NCBI GenBank assembly: GCA_030696305.1
Contig: JAUYSP010000060.1
Span: 1-32,520, forward strand
Reading direction: 5' to 3'
DNA length: 32,520 bases
DNA from: Legionellaceae bacterium
GTDB lineage: Bacteria > Pseudomonadota > Gammaproteobacteria > Legionellales > Legionellaceae
In this document: one piece after another, positions 8,058 to 15,421 of the stretch
Layout: every line of letters starts with the position of its first letter
How positions within the stretch are numbered: the stretch's first letter is position 1
Translations under genes and position numbers: made by a program
The notes under the pieces: generated by a model
Database searches by the model: none
Told to the model about the DNA's origin: nothing
What the model saw: the letters and a program-made list of their open reading frames with translations, nothing else

Positions 8058-8148
8058 AAGCTTGGGTATTTATTAAAAATGGGCTGCAAGGCATAATTAA
8101 CAATAACCATATGAATTTCAAACATAATTTTATTAGGCTAAAAAACAC

Positions 8149-8724
8149 ATGTCTAAATTAAATGAAACGCACACCCGATTAAAAACGGCAAGGATAGCCG
8201 CAGGGTACCGAACAGCAACAAATTTTTGTGAAAAAAACCACGTTCCTATTTCTACATACAATATGCACGAAACTGGTAAACGCAAATTTTCCGCAGATAT
8301 TGCAGAAAATTATGCTTCCATTTTAAACATTAACGCAGCATGGTTGATAACAGGAGAAGGTAATCCGTACCCGGGGTCATTAAACGAGCCGGATTCAAAC
8401 CTAACAGAAGCTGAATATCTAAAACTGCTTAACTACAGCGGAAACTACAAAATCCCAGTCACTCCACCAACTCCATTGATCTCTCAACCCATTAATGCCG
8501 TCCTATTTTGCAAAATATTCAATGAAATCGTTCAAGCACTAAATGAATTCAATACCTCTCTAGATATTAAATATGCCTGTCATTATGCTACGGAAATTTA
8601 TGAGGACATCTTAGAAACGAGTCAGGTCTATGAAGATCAATTGACTATGCTCAATCTTGCCATTACTATTTTTAGAAAAAAAATTCAGCAATCGGCGCAA
8701 GAACCACTGCCATCCCCAAATTAA
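8149..8724 (+). CDS. XRE-family phage-type repressor controlling the transfer module
   Basis: A 191-residue regulator. Residues about 6-70 form a Cro/CI-type helix-turn-helix (LKTARIAAGYRTATNFCEKN, then the recognition region HVPISTYNMHETGKRKFS) followed by AWLITGEGNPYPG, the typical end of this domain in XRE regulators. The C-terminal part is helical and unrecognised; I see no LexA-type Ser-Lys peptidase motif. It faces away from the transfer operon across a palindrome-rich region, the usual place of the lvrR/prpA-type repressor in Legionella conjugative elements, so repression of that operon and of itself is likely (inference). Confidence 0.85.
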   Translation: MSKLNETHTRLKTARIAAGYRTATNFCEKNHVPISTYNMHETGKRKFSADIAENYASILNINAAWLITGEGNPYPGSLNEPDSNLTEAEYLKLLNYSGNYKIPVTPPTPLISQPINAVLFCKIFNEIVQALNEFNTSLDIKYACHYATEIYEDILETSQVYEDQLTMLNLAITIFRKKIQQSAQEPLPSPN

Positions 8725-8828
8725 GAGCTTACGATATAGTAAAAGATAAACACTGGTTTCATACCCAAGGTCTTGCAGTATTAGGTATGCAAACATCACT
8801 ACTCGATAACGGCTAGAGTCAAAATTAG

Positions 8829-9049
8829 CTGCTAAAGTTGGAACATGGCGAATCTGGGAAAATGGAGTTAGCAAAAGCCTTGGGGCATACAACAGTTTCC
8901 GGTGAATTACATAAACCGATTAAAGTATTACTATCACATCTGTCATTGAAATGACTCTGTCAGAAAAACCTAACAGCCGCATGCAAAAATATCGATTAAC
9001 TGATACAGGACATCATATTATTACAGATTCAAAACAATCTGATTTATGA
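8829..9049 (+). pseudogene. Frameshifted C-terminal fragment, Fic/AlbA_2 (Schlafen-like ATP-binding) type protein
   Basis: Two pieces in different frames join to one C-terminus. The first, from 8829, reads MELAKALGHTTVSGELHK (ATG of this piece at 8862). After a frameshift between about 8900 and 8945, the second continues VIEMTLSEKPNSRMQKYRLT and stops at 9047-9049. The motif IEMT-x-x-EKPNSRxQKYRLT is the usual tail of Fic-family and AlbA_2/RecG-like ATP-binding proteins (recalled). The remaining protein is absent upstream, so it is a remnant. Confidence 0.5.
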
Positions 9050-9102
9050 TGTGCATCCGCGAGGTTCTCTAAATTTTTCAAGAATTGATTTTATAAAAAC
9101 AA

Positions 9103-9133
9103 TCTATAGCCCATACTCAGCATGGGTTATAGA
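9103..9133. terminator. Stem-loop, possible terminator
   Basis: TCTATAGCCCAT (9103-9114) and ATGGGTTATAGA (9122-9133) pair over 12 positions with one G-T, around a 7-base loop, followed by CTGTTTTAAA. The short T run makes a weak rho-independent terminator plausible. It could equally be a repeat end left by the adjacent decayed DNA. Confidence 0.4.
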
Positions 9134-9414
9134 CTGTTTTAAATGTAAAAAGTCCTATTTACGCACCTATCCTGACTGCCAGCGTATTAGGTCCGTGGGC
9201 ATTTTTAATTCAAGGGGACAAGAAACTATTAAAGGCTTTTTTAATTGCTTATGGGTTTCCCCCCAACGAAATAAATGCTGAATTAAGTCATCAATTAACC
9301 GCATTGATGCTTCTTCATAAATATAGCAATCTAGATGTTCAAGTAAGAATTAGCGATTGGAAAAACAAAGTATCATCCCTGAAAGAATTAGAAAATTTAG
9401 TTTGGGGATTTTAA
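9133..9414 (+). pseudogene. C-terminal fragment of an aminoglycoside/hygromycin-type phosphotransferase-like protein
   Basis: An open frame begins only after a stop at 9130-9132 and ends at TAA 9412-9414. From about 9163 it reads APILTASVLGPWAFLIQG, then LLKAFLIAYGF, HQLTALMLLHKYSNL and LVWGF at the end. The pattern GPW.FL..GD..LL.A.L.AYG with ...LLH.YSNL resembles the C-terminal end of hygromycin-phosphotransferase-like APH proteins (recalled, moderate similarity by eye). The N-terminal catalytic lobe is missing. It abuts, tail to tail, the intact kinase on the other strand. Confidence 0.4.
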
Positions 9415-9418
9415 TTTA

Positions 9419-10447
9419 TCATGCGCCCGATCCATCATCATGTTGAGAACTGCTAAATTGCTGCAATGCCATCATAAAATCGTCAGTTTCCATTAATGAT
9501 ATTGATGCATTTAATTTTATCATTGCATGAAATAAAAAATCGTCGCCTGTATTTAAATGGTATTGTTTTGTAGAATAATAACCATGTTTCCACTCGAGCA
9601 TTGTTGGTACATTTGTTACACGGTTTATTTGCGATAGGTCAAGTCCTGTACTAACAGAAAAATCTAAAAAATGCGCCGCTGAATAACAATAAGCAATCTG
9701 TCGCATGAGCAGGGTTTTTGCGCGTTGATATGAGTTAGGCGTTCCTGAAAAATAATTGCCTAAAAAACACGAGATATTCTTTTCATCTTCAATAAATTCA
9801 TTACAAATAGTCGCAATATCAAAAAATGGGTCTTCTATACCCGCAGCTTCCCAGTCAATAAAATAAGTTCTCTTGCCGTCGAACAATAAATTTGTAAAAT
9901 TTAAATCATTATGAGATGAAGCATAGCTTAAATGTGGCAATAATATGGATCTTACGTCTCTGATTTTCTTAAAATAATTAATGATAAACGTGGATACCCC
10001 TTTTTTTATAAGAGAATCTTCCAAATCATTCATATATTGAAATAAAGGTTGGTGCGGTGCTGGAAAAGAATAATCAGCATGTAATTTTCGCAATGAATCG
10101 GCCGTCTCATTTAACCAGTTAGGTGTAATTACAACAGGAATAGATGGAATAAACTCCATCATCGTAATACCATCCTCAGCATTTGCGTATAAGCATCGAG
10201 GTGACAAATCAAACTCGATTGCTTTATGTAAACATTTAATTTGGTTTTTACGATTTAATAGATCATCACTTAAATCCATCACACGTAATATATATCTTTT
10301 ATTATCGGGGCCTGCTAATTTAATAATAAGTGACGAAGAACCACAGGCTAATTGAATAGCTTCACGTAAGGCCGTGTCACCTAACGTCATTTGAATGGCT
10401 ATTTTTACAGCACTCAATCTATCTTTAGGTATCATCTCAAACATCAT
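9419..10447 (-). CDS. APH/choline-kinase-type small-molecule kinase
   Basis: A 342-residue kinase of the aminoglycoside phosphotransferase/choline kinase fold, cytoplasmic. The Brenner motif HNDLNFTNLL is at residues 179-188 (catalytic D181, metal-binding N186) and the metal-binding IDWE at 197-200 (D198) is followed by D-P-x-x-D-I-A, as in choline and thiamine kinases. The N-terminal lobe has ATP-lobe strands (IIKLAGPDNKRYILRVM). The IDWE...DPFFDIA signature and length favour a choline/thiamine/ethanolamine-type kinase over an antibiotic kinase, but the substrate cannot be read. Start is ATG at 10447 or 10444. Transcription is opposite to the repressor. The next gene upstream is 119 bases away, so it may have its own promoter. 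Confidence 0.8.
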   Translation of the reverse strand: MMFEMIPKDRLSAVKIAIQMTLGDTALREAIQLACGSSSLIIKLAGPDNKRYILRVMDLSDDLLNRKNQIKCLHKAIEFDLSPRCLYANAEDGITMMEFIPSIPVVITPNWLNETADSLRKLHADYSFPAPHQPLFQYMNDLEDSLIKKGVSTFIINYFKKIRDVRSILLPHLSYASSHNDLNFTNLLFDGKRTYFIDWEAAGIEDPFFDIATICNEFIEDEKNISCFLGNYFSGTPNSYQRAKTLLMRQIAYCYSAAHFLDFSVSTGLDLSQINRVTNVPTMLEWKHGYYSTKQYHLNTGDDFLFHAMIKLNASISLMETDDFMMALQQFSSSQHDDGSGA

Positions 10448-10566
10448 TCACTCATATATAAATTAATTAATCCTGTACAAATTGAACGCTCACAAGGTCC
10501 ATTCATATAACATATCAGGACAATGTTCCATTGTATGCACGATATATAATTGTTACTGGTTTTTCG

Positions 10567-11067
10567 CTAAAATTTCATGCGATAAAAATGACACATGACC
10601 CCATGACCGATATCTTTTTTATAAATCTGCATGCCGCATTTTTGCATGACTCGGTGAGAAGCAACATGATCTATAGGGGCGAACGCAATAATATAATCTC
10701 TCTTAATATTGTTCTTTGACCATTCAAGCAATGCAGCTAATACCTCAGAAGCATAACCCTTTCCCCAAAATTTTTTATGAAGCAAATAGCCGACTTCTAC
10801 TTCTCCTGTTTCAATTGAACCAAAGCCACAACGACCAACAAACTCCATTGATTCTTTCAGAAACATTACAAAATTAGGCAGTCCCTGCTCCTGATAAAAA
10901 GCAATGAGTGAGTCCATCCGTGCATTGGTTTGCTCAATATTTTGAGTTCCATCTGGAAAAAATCGCCTTACTTCAGGATCGCCATGTAATTTTGCAATAT
11001 GATTGAGATCATCATGCCTTAAAAGACGCAAATGCAAGTGTTTGGTGTCTATAATGATAGACTTCAT
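10567..11067 (-). CDS. GNAT N-acetyltransferase, RimJ/RimL type
   Basis: A 166-residue acetyltransferase of the GNAT fold with the RimJ/RimL pattern: LRLLRHDD..HIAKLHGDPEV near the N-terminus, the acetyl-CoA-binding motif KFWGKGYASE (about residues 98-107) in the role of Q/RxxGxG/A, and HVASHRVMQKCGMQ toward the C-terminus. Such enzymes acetylate protein N-termini or small amines; the substrate is unknown. It starts nine bases after the LuxR-type sensor-only gene and is probably co-transcribed with it. ATG at 11067. A second member of the family lies at 31697-32251. Confidence 0.85.
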   Translation of the reverse strand: MKSIIIDTKHLHLRLLRHDDLNHIAKLHGDPEVRRFFPDGTQNIEQTNARMDSLIAFYQEQGLPNFVMFLKESMEFVGRCGFGSIETGEVEVGYLLHKKFWGKGYASEVLAALLEWSKNNIKRDYIIAFAPIDHVASHRVMQKCGMQIYKKDIGHGVMCHFYRMKF

Positions 11068-11076
11068 CGATTACTC

Positions 11077-11697
11077 TCAATTCTCATGAACAAATAACGC
11101 ATTCTTATAATACGACTCGGTTTTAATTGCTGGCTCTAATTCAATCGGCCTAAAACAATCAATCTTCGGCATATATACATTTTCCTGCTGCGCATACTCA
11201 TTAATGATAGGATTTAATTCGTTATACATAAAGTCCCCCATGCGAGCGATATGATTGGCTTTACTGTAATAAAGCCAATAAAAAAATCCTGGAAAATGTT
11301 CTTTTTTATGCGTTGCAAACGAATACATCACATAACGATCTTGGCCTAGATTGCGTACAATCATCATACCAGAACGCATTCCAAACTTTTCTTCCTTGAG
11401 ATGATTAATGGCAGAATCAACTTGATTCTGTTCCACAGCGCGCCAGGGGTAAATAACGTGCTTTGTATAAACATCCTTTTTATAATTAGAATCTTCGCTC
11501 ACAAAATCTTTTTTACACAGCTCTTCCGCCATTTGTGGTGTCGGCGACAAAAATATACTTTCATTTTGGCCAAAAAACACGTTTATTGAAAAATGATCAA
11601 TACACAACTCCCCTTCAATATTCTCTTTGAAAAGTCGTTGAATATCCTGCCTATGCCGATATGAAATACCCGCTTTATTTTGATTTGTCATACCCAC
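11077..11697 (-). CDS. LuxR-type sensor domain protein lacking the DNA-binding domain
   Basis: About 206 residues that match the N-terminal sensor halves of the two LuxR-type regulators in this window, but with no C-terminal helix-turn-helix. Shared landmarks are the YRHRQDI opening, FLSP (FVLSN in the 12341-13210 protein), EEKFGMRSGMMIVR (EERFGLRRAYYIIR there) and ELNPIINEY (NLNPIITEY in the 15422-16288 protein). The frame stops nine bases before the GNAT gene, so no HTH follows in any frame. It may be a ligand-binding partner or antagonist of the full regulators; that is inference. AAGGA is seven bases before GTG at 11697; ATG at 11691 is the alternative start. Confidence 0.65.
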   Translation of the reverse strand: MGMTNQNKAGISYRHRQDIQRLFKENIEGELCIDHFSINVFFGQNESIFLSPTPQMAEELCKKDFVSEDSNYKKDVYTKHVIYPWRAVEQNQVDSAINHLKEEKFGMRSGMMIVRNLGQDRYVMYSFATHKKEHFPGFFYWLYYSKANHIARMGDFMYNELNPIINEYAQQENVYMPKIDCFRPIELEPAIKTESYYKNALFVHEN

Positions 11698-11810
11698 AAT
11701 CAATTCCTTCTGTAAAAATAGGTTGGCATCCTTTGAAATAAACGTCTACCCCTGTCATGCAGGCTTCAAAGAAAACGTTGCCTAATATTTTTAAACCACC
11801 AAAACTACAC

Positions 11811-11873
11811 TATAATGACCTACCCAAAAGAGTCTATCCCTGAGATCAGGGAGACCCGTTACTCATTAGGTCA
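11811..11873 (+). promoter_or_regulatory. Promoter -10 box and structured leader of thioesterase gene
   Basis: TATAAT at 11811-11816 is a perfect -10 box; no clear -35 is seen. Just downstream TGACCTA (11816-11822) pairs perfectly with TAGGTCA (11867-11873). Inside lies a strong hairpin: GTCT...CCCTG (11832-11842), loop AGAT, CAGGG-AGAC (11847-11855). The arrangement is a closed multistem leader about 50 bases before the start codon. It does not match a riboswitch class I know. Confidence 0.5.
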
Positions 11874-11919
11874 ATTTGATAATTAACCTAATAAATTTCT
11901 ACTTTATTGACCAAAAATT

Positions 11920-12333
11920 ATGAACGATATTTCCAACACCACTCCGTTTATCTGGCACTCTGAAGTGCGTGGATATGAGCTCGATCTCCAAGGTATAGTT
12001 AACAATGCTGTCTACCTTCAATATTTCGATCACACGCGTGTTTTATACCTCATCTCCAAGGGTATTGATTGGGAGATCTGGCATAACAATGGCTATAATT
12101 TAGTCGTTCGCCATGTCGACTTACATTTAAAATATTCGCTACGCCAACATGACCAATTTTATGTAACCGCAACGGTCGAAAAACAAGGGCGACTCAAGGT
12201 CCTATTTCATCAATCGATCTACAAAAAGGATGGAACTGTAATTGCAACAGCAACAACCACCTGTGTATGTGTCTCTACTACCACGAACAAACCTTTGGCT
12301 CCTCCTGAATTTATGAAGCTACTGTTCGATTAA
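11920..12333 (+). CDS. Acyl-CoA thioesterase, hotdog fold (4HBT/YbgC type)
   Basis: A 137-residue hotdog-fold protein that hydrolyses acyl-CoA thioesters in the cytoplasm, by family knowledge. The signature is near the N-terminus: a Y-E-L-D-x-x-G-I-V-N-N-A-V-Y-L-Q-Y-F stretch with catalytic-type Asp at residue 21, then R on the following helix (HTRVLYL) and the two beta strands YLKYSLRQHDQF and HQSIYKKDG. Length fits YbgC/FcbC-type enzymes. No clear Shine-Dalgarno precedes ATG at 11920, so translation may depend on the structured leader upstream (inference). It stands alone on the plus strand and converges with the LuxR-type regulator, seven bases away. Confidence 0.85.
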   Translation: MNDISNTTPFIWHSEVRGYELDLQGIVNNAVYLQYFDHTRVLYLISKGIDWEIWHNNGYNLVVRHVDLHLKYSLRQHDQFYVTATVEKQGRLKVLFHQSIYKKDGTVIATATTTCVCVSTTTNKPLAPPEFMKLLFD

Positions 12334-12340
12334 CCCAATC

Positions 12341-13210
12341 TCACGCACTATTCAACAAGACCAAATTTGTTTTTGCAATTTCATTACGAGCATCCTGCAT
12401 CGATTTAATGATGCGAAAATTGCCTATTTTAGGCCGCTCACTCGTACCCCATCGGTTCACTGAACCAATCACCCCTCGTAACATCCCCTCCATTGCCGCT
12501 TCGATCATCGTCGTACAGTGCATTTTTTCCTTGATGTTTTTTGAATAGGTTTCTACTGTGTGCGGACTAATAGTCAGTATTTTGGCAATTTCCTTTGTTG
12601 ACTTACCAAGAGCGGCCCAAATTAAACATTCTTTTTCTCGCTCACTGAGCTCTTCCTCTTTTGGATAACAACCTTTAATCACTGCTTTTCGATACGATGG
12701 ATTAGTTAGAATAAATGATCCCGCGTACTCACGATTATATTGTATGATTAAATCAATAAATTCATGGGTAAAATTAACGCAGCAATCTTCAAATTCAATT
12801 CGTGTATCTTGATAAACCAAATCACAACTCTCAAATCCGTGTTTTTTGATTGCACCAAAAATAAACGTGCATTCGGGACACTCACGAATAATATAGTAAG
12901 CACGGCGCAGGCCAAACCGCTCTTCTAGCATTTTTTTAAAGTTCATAGAAACAGCCGCTGTTTTGTCACATAGAAAATGATCAAGGCCGGTAATCGTTTC
13001 CAGCCTGAAGCAATAATCCTCTTTATATAAATCCTCAGCGTAATAGGATTCCAACATATGAAAAAGATTCGATAACACAAACCGACTGCCATCGTTAAAT
13101 ACGATATACATCACAATGTAATCTAAGCCAATTTTAGGCAACTCACGACAAAATGTCTCAATCTCTTGTCGATGCTTCAAACTTAGAATAAATGGAATCT
13201 GAACGCCCAT
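12341..13210 (-). CDS. LuxR-family transcriptional regulator (Legionella-type sensor domain)
   Basis: A 289-residue regulator. Residues about 188-240 are a clear LuxR-type helix-turn-helix: LSEREKECLIWAALGKSTKE with the recognition helix ISPHTVETYSKNIKEKM. The N-terminal 180 residues form a sensor domain related to those at 11077-11697 and 15422-16288, with several cysteines (C111, C114, C129, C143, C144) that could sense redox or metal. It is the last gene of the elbB-MFS-luxR operon (five-base gap from the MFS gene), so it probably controls the operon or a related target. The ligand is unknown. It is a LuxR solo, with no synthase nearby. Confidence 0.87.
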   Translation of the reverse strand: MGVQIPFILSLKHRQEIETFCRELPKIGLDYIVMYIVFNDGSRFVLSNLFHMLESYYAEDLYKEDYCFRLETITGLDHFLCDKTAAVSMNFKKMLEERFGLRRAYYIIRECPECTFIFGAIKKHGFESCDLVYQDTRIEFEDCCVNFTHEFIDLIIQYNREYAGSFILTNPSYRKAVIKGCYPKEEELSEREKECLIWAALGKSTKEIAKILTISPHTVETYSKNIKEKMHCTTMIEAAMEGMLRGVIGSVNRWGTSERPKIGNFRIIKSMQDARNEIAKTNLVLLNSA

Positions 13211-13215
13211 AGCTG

Positions 13216-14514
13216 CTATCTCTCCATTTCAAATCGTTCTAAATGAAAAGATGCCGTCTTCTGATTCGTAATTCTACTCAGAAAATACAGACCCAATACC
13301 GACACCACCGCAGCTAAAGCCAAATACATTGTTGGCGCAGTATCTACACCCATATATTGGCAACTCATCATGGCAATCAATGGTGTGGTGCCACCAAACA
13401 GTGACATACTAAAATTGTAACCGATTGAAACACCACTGCATCGCACATTCGCAGGAAACACTGATGTGATAATAGGTAAAATTGCGGCAGCAACCAACGA
13501 TAATAAACTAGACGTCAGTGCAACACACGCCACTGCAGAGTTAATTCCCCCACGAGTCAATAACTCAAAAATCACGGGGGCACTCAGTAAAAAGCATCCT
13601 GTTCCTATAGCAAAAATCTTATAAGCACCTACCCTATCCACCAAGCGCCCCATAATTGGTACACATAAGGTCAATATAAGTAAGCCTACAAAACTTACCG
13701 ACATAGCCTGATGAATCGTCATTTTCAAATTCATAATGAAATACGAGGGGAAGTATCCGATTAATAAATAAATGGCAACTGCAAGTACGCTACTCGTTAA
13801 ACCAATACAAACCATTGCTGGTAAATATTGTTTGCATGCGTGAACCACTGGCATCTTAATGATGTTATTTGCCAGAACAATCGCTTTGAATACTGGCGAT
13901 TCTCGACATTTTAGTCTTAATAAAATAGCGCCTAGACCAAAAACAAACGAAATAAGAAATGGAATGCGCCAAGCAAAACTAAGTATGTCAGTATCGCTAT
14001 AAAATAATGAGATCAGTAGGCTAACAGCAGCTCCAATCAAAAGCCCTAGGTAAGTACTACACATCACTAGGCTACCATAAAATCCTTTTCGTCCTTCTGG
14101 AGCACATTCCAATAAAAATATTCCTGATCCTGTAAGTTCCCCGCTCACAGCGATCCCCTGCAGTATACGAAGCACCGTCAACAGTATTGGCGCTGTGATC
14201 CCAATCGAGGCATATGACGGTAAAAAACCAATTAAAGCGGTTGGTAAAACAATTAATGAAATAGAAATAAGAAGCGACACGCGACGACCGTATCGATCGC
14301 CGATATGTCCAAAAATAACACCGCCAATAGGCCTCGCAATAAATCCACTAGCAAATGCGCCAAATGTCATCAGCAGTGAAAAACCGGTGTCTTGCGATGG
14401 AAAATATAACTTTGCGATGACTGTTGCGAAATATCCATATAGCGCGAAGTCGTACCACTCCATAACATTCCCTGAAATCGTGGTAATGATAAATTTCAAT
14501 CGATCATGTTTCAT
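13216..14514 (-). CDS. MFS transporter, metabolite:H+ symporter (MHS) family
   Basis: A 432-residue inner-membrane transporter of the major facilitator superfamily with about 12 hydrophobic segments. MHS-family hallmarks are NVMEWYDFALYGYFA at the N-terminus, RPIGGVIFGH followed by the loop 2-3 motif GHIGDRYGRR (residues 69-78), and RILQGIAVSGELTGSG in helix 4. MHS members (ProP, KgtP, shikimate transporters) move small organic acids or osmolytes with protons; the substrate is unknown here. The start overlaps the elbB stop by 11 bases and the stop is five bases from the LuxR gene, so the three form one operon. A paralogue lies at 18654-19919. Confidence 0.92.
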   Translation of the reverse strand: MKHDRLKFIITTISGNVMEWYDFALYGYFATVIAKLYFPSQDTGFSLLMTFGAFASGFIARPIGGVIFGHIGDRYGRRVSLLISISLIVLPTALIGFLPSYASIGITAPILLTVLRILQGIAVSGELTGSGIFLLECAPEGRKGFYGSLVMCSTYLGLLIGAAVSLLISLFYSDTDILSFAWRIPFLISFVFGLGAILLRLKCRESPVFKAIVLANNIIKMPVVHACKQYLPAMVCIGLTSSVLAVAIYLLIGYFPSYFIMNLKMTIHQAMSVSFVGLLILTLCVPIMGRLVDRVGAYKIFAIGTGCFLLSAPVIFELLTRGGINSAVACVALTSSLLSLVAAAILPIITSVFPANVRCSGVSIGYNFSMSLFGGTTPLIAMMSCQYMGVDTAPTMYLALAAVVSVLGLYFLSRITNQKTASFHLERFEMER

Positions 14515-15169
14515 GACACTGACTCATTCGTGCAAGCACTTGCACGAGCTTATTGATACCGACATAAACATCATTAATATTCTTTGCCACCATATTTGCC
14601 GGTGTACTAACGATTTTATGAGTCTCGTCAATCACAACATCATCCGCAGGACAATTGATAGGCAGGCATCCCATTGCTTGGATTTGATCAGCTATTGATG
14701 GGTCGTTACCTATCGTAAATTTAGCCCCAGGGTATATTTTTGTAATCATCATCGGAGCAATACAGATAAATCCCATCGGTTTCTTCAATGTGACTGCTTC
14801 ATCAATAAAGTGCTTAACGTCTGAGTTAAAATTAAATGCCGATTTTTTCTCAAACCAATCACACAAAGTAGTCACAGCACCCAGCCCACCTGGAAAAATG
14901 ATCGCATCATATTCAGCTACATGTGCCATCGTTATAGGTTTGATTTTACCGCGAACCAATCTTGCTGACTCCTGAAGAACTGAGCGCTCTTCAGGAGTAT
15001 TAGGCGATTCTGTAATGTGATTGATCACACAAGCCTGTTTCACATCAGGAGCAAAAGCATCCCAAGCAACTCCTGCCTGGTCCATAGATAATAACGTCAA
15101 AATCACTTCATGCGTTTCAGAACCATCGTGCTGACCACATCCTGCTAACACTATTGCAAATTTAGTCAT
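14504..15169 (-). CDS. elbB: ElbB, DJ-1/PfpI-superfamily glyoxalase
   Basis: A protein of about 221 residues with the ElbB signature: AIVLAGCGQHDGSETHEVIL at the N-terminus, INHITESPN, ESARLVRGKI, IIFPGGLGA, the nucleophile elbow GFICIAP (Cys in CIAP), FTIGND and VSTPANM. ElbB belongs to the DJ-1/PfpI/glutamine-amidotransferase-like superfamily and has weak glyoxalase activity. The open frame runs to 15202, but ATG at 15169 has AAGGGA six bases upstream and gives the canonical start MTKFAIVLAG. It heads the elbB-MFS-luxR operon, divergent from the LuxR gene at 15422. Linkage to a transporter and regulator suggests aldehyde or carbonyl stress handling (inference). Confidence 0.92.
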   Translation of the reverse strand: MTKFAIVLAGCGQHDGSETHEVILTLLSMDQAGVAWDAFAPDVKQACVINHITESPNTPEERSVLQESARLVRGKIKPITMAHVAEYDAIIFPGGLGAVTTLCDWFEKKSAFNFNSDVKHFIDEAVTLKKPMGFICIAPMMITKIYPGAKFTIGNDPSIADQIQAMGCLPINCPADDVVIDETHKIVSTPANMVAKNINDVYVGINKLVQVLARMSQCHET

Positions 15170-15351
15170 AAAAAATCCCTTATTTTTGCGCCACATAGAC
15201 ACTGTATGTCGTGTAATAACAATTCTATTTCTATCCTGGCATGATTAAAGTGTATGATATTCATAATTAAGTCTCATACATTTACTATATTTCATAAATT
15301 TATGCGCCAATTTTAAATAACCATTTCAACAAAATCCTAGTAAATATACTC

Positions 15352-15380
15352 TTGACAGATAAAATTCTTTAAGGTAAATA
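15352..15380 (+). promoter_or_regulatory. Sigma70-type promoter of the 15422 LuxR gene
   Basis: TTGACA (15352-15357), a 17-base spacer and TAAATA (15375-15380). The predicted transcription start near 15387 lies downstream of the TTG at 15386, which supports the later ATG at 15422 as the real start of the gene. Confidence 0.6.
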
Positions 15381-15421
15381 TCGCATTGTATTTAATGCAT
15401 GCTGCAAGGCATCTAAACACC

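Larger units (their letters stand above)
7820..8148. promoter_or_regulatory. Divergent control region between transfer operon and repressor gene
   Basis: A 329-base AT-rich stretch without a gene, separating the minus-strand transfer operon from the plus-strand XRE gene. It holds a long palindrome (7871-7908), additional TTCTAC/GTAGAA half sites (7919-7924 and 7956-7961) and a separate inverted repeat (8023-8057). This is the expected place for both promoters and the repressor's operators. No confident -35/-10 pair could be fixed for either gene. Confidence 0.75.
8725..9418. other. Degenerate region without an intact gene
   Basis: About 700 bases between the repressor and the kinase gene. 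The open frames here are short and broken. Two recognisable coding remnants (8829-9049 and 9133-9414) and a stem-loop (9103-9133) are listed separately. The first 100 bases show nothing I can name. It reads as a scar from past insertions and deletions. Confidence 0.6.

Noticed and set aside
8611-8892. 93-residue minus-strand open frame
   Set aside because: It mostly overlaps the repressor gene's end and the Fic-type remnant, and shows no family pattern or ribosome-binding site.
9051-9281. 76-residue plus-strand open frame
   Set aside because: It crosses the stem-loop and the phosphotransferase remnant in a different frame; the remnant's frame has the recognisable protein pattern.
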